In this document: positions 61,837 through 64,000 of the stretch, piece by piece
Numbering within the stretch: position 1 is the stretch's first letter
Layout of the letters: the number at the start of each line of letters is the position of its first letter
NCBI RefSeq assembly: GCF_947488715.1
Contig: NZ_CANLAG010000006.1
Location: forward strand, 182,001-246,000
Source of the DNA: an uncultured Tateyamaria sp.
GTDB taxonomy: Bacteria; Pseudomonadota; Alphaproteobacteria; Rhodobacterales; Rhodobacteraceae
Direction: 5' to 3'
Length of the DNA stretch: 64,000 nt
The notes under the pieces: generated by a model
The model's database searches: none
The model's input: only the letters and a program-made list of their open reading frames with translations
Told to the model about the DNA's origin: nothing
Position numbers and translations under genes: made by a program

Positions 61837-62460
61837 TCAGGCCTTGCGGAACGCGACCAGGAATGCCGTGTCCTTGGCGTGCGGTCCGGTGGCGTCGGGG
61901 CCATAGATCGACACCTCCGTATGGCTCAGGTCCGTGATGGTGTCGCCCAGCGCTTTGATCTTGGCCTCAAACCCTGTGGCAGCGTAGTGCAGCGCGTTGA
62001 CCGACACCACGATCCAGCCCCCTTGGCGCATAACGGCCAGCACGGGGTCCAGCCCATCCGGGCCGACATGCCCGTTGGTAAAGGTCCCGGAACTGACCGC
62101 GCCCTGATACACCTGAGACGTTTGCAGCGGCTCAAGAATGTTGCCGACAAAAAGGTCCCGGTAGACCCCCTTGGTCCGCGCGGTGTCTAGCATCTGGGGT
62201 GAAATATCCACGCCGTCGACCGGACCGATGCCGCGCCTGGACAGTGCCTCGGCGCACAGGCCCGTGCCGGCGCCGACATCCAGAACCGGACCGTGCCCAC
62301 CGATCAACGCAAAATGGCGCGCAACCTCGGCCGGCAGCACATAGTGGTTCGCACTGGCGAAATCGCGGTCATAGCTGTCGGCCCAGGCCCGGTACAATCG
62401 CACCGAATCTGCCGGGGTTTTCAACGCATAGGCGCTGTCCAGGTCGGGATCATCTGACAT
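61837..62460 (-). CDS. Class I SAM-dependent methyltransferase
   Basis: A 207-aa Rossmann methyltransferase with motif I VLDVGAGTGLCAEAL, acidic motif II VDGVDISPQML and the N-terminal YRAWADSYDRDF seen in small-molecule methyltransferases of the UbiE-like type. Acceptor unknown. The ATG at 62460 gives MSDDPDL; an in-frame ATG upstream is possible. Convergent with the sterol-desaturase-like gene (7-bp gap) and divergent from the next. Confidence 0.8.
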   Translation of the reverse strand: MSDDPDLDSAYALKTPADSVRLYRAWADSYDRDFASANHYVLPAEVARHFALIGGHGPVLDVGAGTGLCAEALSRRGIGPVDGVDISPQMLDTARTKGVYRDLFVGNILEPLQTSQVYQGAVSSGTFTNGHVGPDGLDPVLAVMRQGGWIVVSVNALHYAATGFEAKIKALGDTITDLSHTEVSIYGPDATGPHAKDTAFLVAFRKA

Positions 62461-62540
62461 GACATGACTTTGACCAACCCATGATGGCATTGGCAAGCCT
62501 TGGGGCTTGTCCCCGCGGGGACAGTCGGTACGAATGGCAT

Positions 62541-63395
62541 ATGACCAAGACGCTTCTTTCCTTTGGGCACGGCTATTCCGCGCAGGCACTGACCAAACTG
62601 CTGCTGCCTGAGGGTTGGCGGATCATCGGTACAACCCGGACGGCCGAAAAGGCGGAAACGCTGGCTGCAACGGGCATTACACCCCTCGTGTTTCCCGGTG
62701 ACGACGTGGATCGGGCCATTCGGGAAGCGACGCATCTGCTGATTTCTGCGGGGCCGGATGCGGATGGCGATCCCGTGCTGCGCGCGGTCGGCACCCAGAT
62801 CGCAGCGCGCGCGGCGTCTTTTGAATGGGCGGGGTACCTGTCTACGACGGGTGTTTACGGTGATCACAGCGGCGGTTGGGTGGACGAGGACACGCCCCTG
62901 TCCCCATCGACACGGCGCGGGCAGTGGCGCAAGGATGCAGAGGCGGCGTGGTCCGCCATCCCCGGTTTGCCCCTGCATATTTTCCGATTGGCGGGCATCT
63001 ATGGCCCCGGTCGCGGCCCATTTGCCAAGGTGCGCTCTGGCACCGCGCGGCGGATTATCAAACCCGGTCAGGTGTTTTCCCGCATCCATGTCGAGGACAT
63101 TGCCCAGATCGTGCAGGCGTCCATTCGTCACCCCAATCCGGGCACGGCCTACAATCTGTGCGACGATGACCCCGCACCGCCTCAGGACGTGATTGCACAT
63201 GCCGCTGACCTGCTTGGGTTGCCCATCCCCCCGGCCGAGGATTTTGACACCGCCGAGATGACGCCAATGGCCCGCAGTTTCTATGCCGAGAGCAAGCGCG
63301 TGCGGAACGACCGGATCAAGACCGATTTGGGTGTGGACCTGCTTTACCCCACCTACAAGGAAGGGTTGGCGGCCCTGCTGCGCGAGGCGGAGTAG
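62541..63395 (+). CDS. NAD(P)-dependent epimerase/dehydratase, YeeZ-like
   Basis: A 284-aa atypical SDR. The dinucleotide region is unusual: LLSFGHGYSAQAL replaces GxxGxxG, as in YeeZ/YbjS-type proteins. YLSTTGVYGDHSGGWVDED near 100 carries the Ser-Thr-Thr loop, and FRLAGIYGPGRGPF is the substrate-side motif. Catalytic Tyr-x3-Lys is not seen. The function of this group is not established. Confidence 0.8.
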   Translation: MTKTLLSFGHGYSAQALTKLLLPEGWRIIGTTRTAEKAETLAATGITPLVFPGDDVDRAIREATHLLISAGPDADGDPVLRAVGTQIAARAASFEWAGYLSTTGVYGDHSGGWVDEDTPLSPSTRRGQWRKDAEAAWSAIPGLPLHIFRLAGIYGPGRGPFAKVRSGTARRIIKPGQVFSRIHVEDIAQIVQASIRHPNPGTAYNLCDDDPAPPQDVIAHAADLLGLPIPPAEDFDTAEMTPMARSFYAESKRVRNDRIKTDLGVDLLYPTYKEGLAALLREAE

Positions 63396-63402
63396 TGTCG
63401 GA

Positions 63403-63999
63403 TCACGCCGCAGGCCGATCGCGCAGGACGCGGTAGAGCACCGCGCCCACAACGCCGAAGACAATCAACAGACCAAGTGCCGTGCCAGCATTCACCGCGT
63501 AGAACACCGCGCGTTCCGGCAGTTCCATGCTGTTGAGGAACGGATAGGGCAGACCGCTGGTCACTGTGCCTGTGGGCTTTTCGTTGAACCGCTGCACGAA
63601 CAGCTCGCTCCATGCGACATAGGCGCCGATGATCAGCATGAGCGGCACAACACCGCGCCAAACGCGCCGAAACACGCGCCCGAAAAACAGCGCGTCGATG
63701 ATCTGAAGCGCGGGGCCAAGGGCGTGCAGGTAGTATTCCAGCCACCAGATGATCGGTCCGCTGCCATTCACCAGTGATGGGTCGGTGAAGTAGAGCCGCC
63801 AATACAGGAACACGACCATCACATTGAGAACGGCGGCGCACATCGCGGTCACCTCGTGTCGCCGTGTGATCCGGTGTTCGGTCAGTGCCAGCATTCGGCT
63901 GGCGGCATAGAACGACAGAAACAGCGCCCAGATCGTCAAATAGCGGAAGGGGCCGCCCGGACCCGACCACGACCCCAGCACCATTTGATGCAGGCAATA
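63403..63999 (-). CDS. Integral membrane protein, FAR-17a/AIG1-like or Pr6Pr, partial
   Basis: At least 199 codons, about five helices. The core GPGGPFRYLTIWALFLSFYAASRML and the later NVMVVFLYWRLYF resemble FAR-17a/AIG1-like membrane proteins. The first internal Met is at 63984, but the frame stays open (YCLHQ) to the right edge, so the true start is probably outside the window. Convergent with the YeeZ-like gene by 7 bases. Confidence 0.6.
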   Translation of the reverse strand, partial: YCLHQMVLGSWSGPGGPFRYLTIWALFLSFYAASRMLALTEHRITRRHEVTAMCAAVLNVMVVFLYWRLYFTDPSLVNGSGPIIWWLEYYLHALGPALQIIDALFFGRVFRRVWRGVVPLMLIIGAYVAWSELFVQRFNEKPTGTVTSGLPYPFLNSMELPERAVFYAVNAGTALGLLIVFGVVGAVLYRVLRDRPAA

Positions 64000-64000
64000 G

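Overview
The window is high-GC, densely coded alphaproteobacterial chromosome. Gene content points to the Rhodobacterales (Roseobacter group). Clues are the fused PuuE-UraD allantoinase, the GlnK-AmtB pair, a GT14/DUF5928-type glycosyltransferase, DUF1523 and DUF6638-like proteins, a 112-aa PII protein with a GTG start, and many ATGA-type overlaps between genes. I see no rRNA, tRNA, CRISPR array, insertion sequence or prophage. This is a core-like segment with a few accessory patches.

Layout. (1) 106-5888: an NMT1/THI5-type ABC importer (+), then a ureide catabolic operon on the minus strand (PuuE-UraD fusion, ureidoglycine aminohydrolase, ureidoglycolate lyase) with uraH divergent from it. 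Together these cover 5-hydroxyisourate to glyoxylate except for the allantoate step. (2) 5885-11885: housekeeping and stress genes (rsmD, ferredoxin-reductase-like flavoprotein, peroxiredoxin, MscS, pterin dehydratase, GNAT, GDPD, RidA). (3) 11954-16503: a type I secretion ABC/HlyD pair, then MlaA and MlaC. (4) 16509-20680: PBP1A, then glnK-amtB with NtrC-like upstream sites. (5) 20681-24436: a 379-bp gap with three operator-like palindromes, rpiB, aminotransferase, sseA and smpB. (6) 24549-27764: SGNH esterase, sulfotransferase and GT14-type glycosyltransferase, possibly a glycan-decoration set. (7) 28998-37297: a ten-gene minus-strand operon built from a TelA-like coiled-coil protein, an AAA+ ATPase, two soluble proteins of unknown function and six membrane proteins. 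It is the best candidate for an undescribed system here.

(8) 37492-42806: amidinotransferase, formamidase-like hydrolase, succinate-semialdehyde dehydrogenase, MsrA, MsrB and a glutathione-peroxidase-like protein. (9) 42814-51404: an exopolysaccharide locus with two YjbE/GfcA-like Thr-tailed small proteins, YjbF, YjbH, a FlaA1/CapD-type epimerase, an ExoY-type initiating transferase, an epimerase and a GT4 glycosyltransferase. YjbG is absent. (10) 51457-55614: GlxA-type regulator overlapping a thioredoxin-fold protein that has lost the first active-site Cys, an EamA exporter, a DUF3179 protein and HU. (11) 55790-59061: AMP nucleosidase and adenine deaminase, translationally coupled. (12) 59179-64000: VOC protein, membrane protein, class II aldolase overlapping a fatty-acid-hydroxylase/sterol-desaturase protein, methyltransferase, epimerase and a membrane protein that runs off the right edge.

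Two themes recur. Purine use appears at both ends (ureide degradation on the left, AMP to hypoxanthine on the right). Cell-surface glycan building appears in two places (24.5-27.8 kb and 42.8-51.4 kb). Several convergent gene pairs are separated by members of a GGTG(G/C)GC hairpin family. All functions are assigned by reading motifs and family resemblance; no database search was run.
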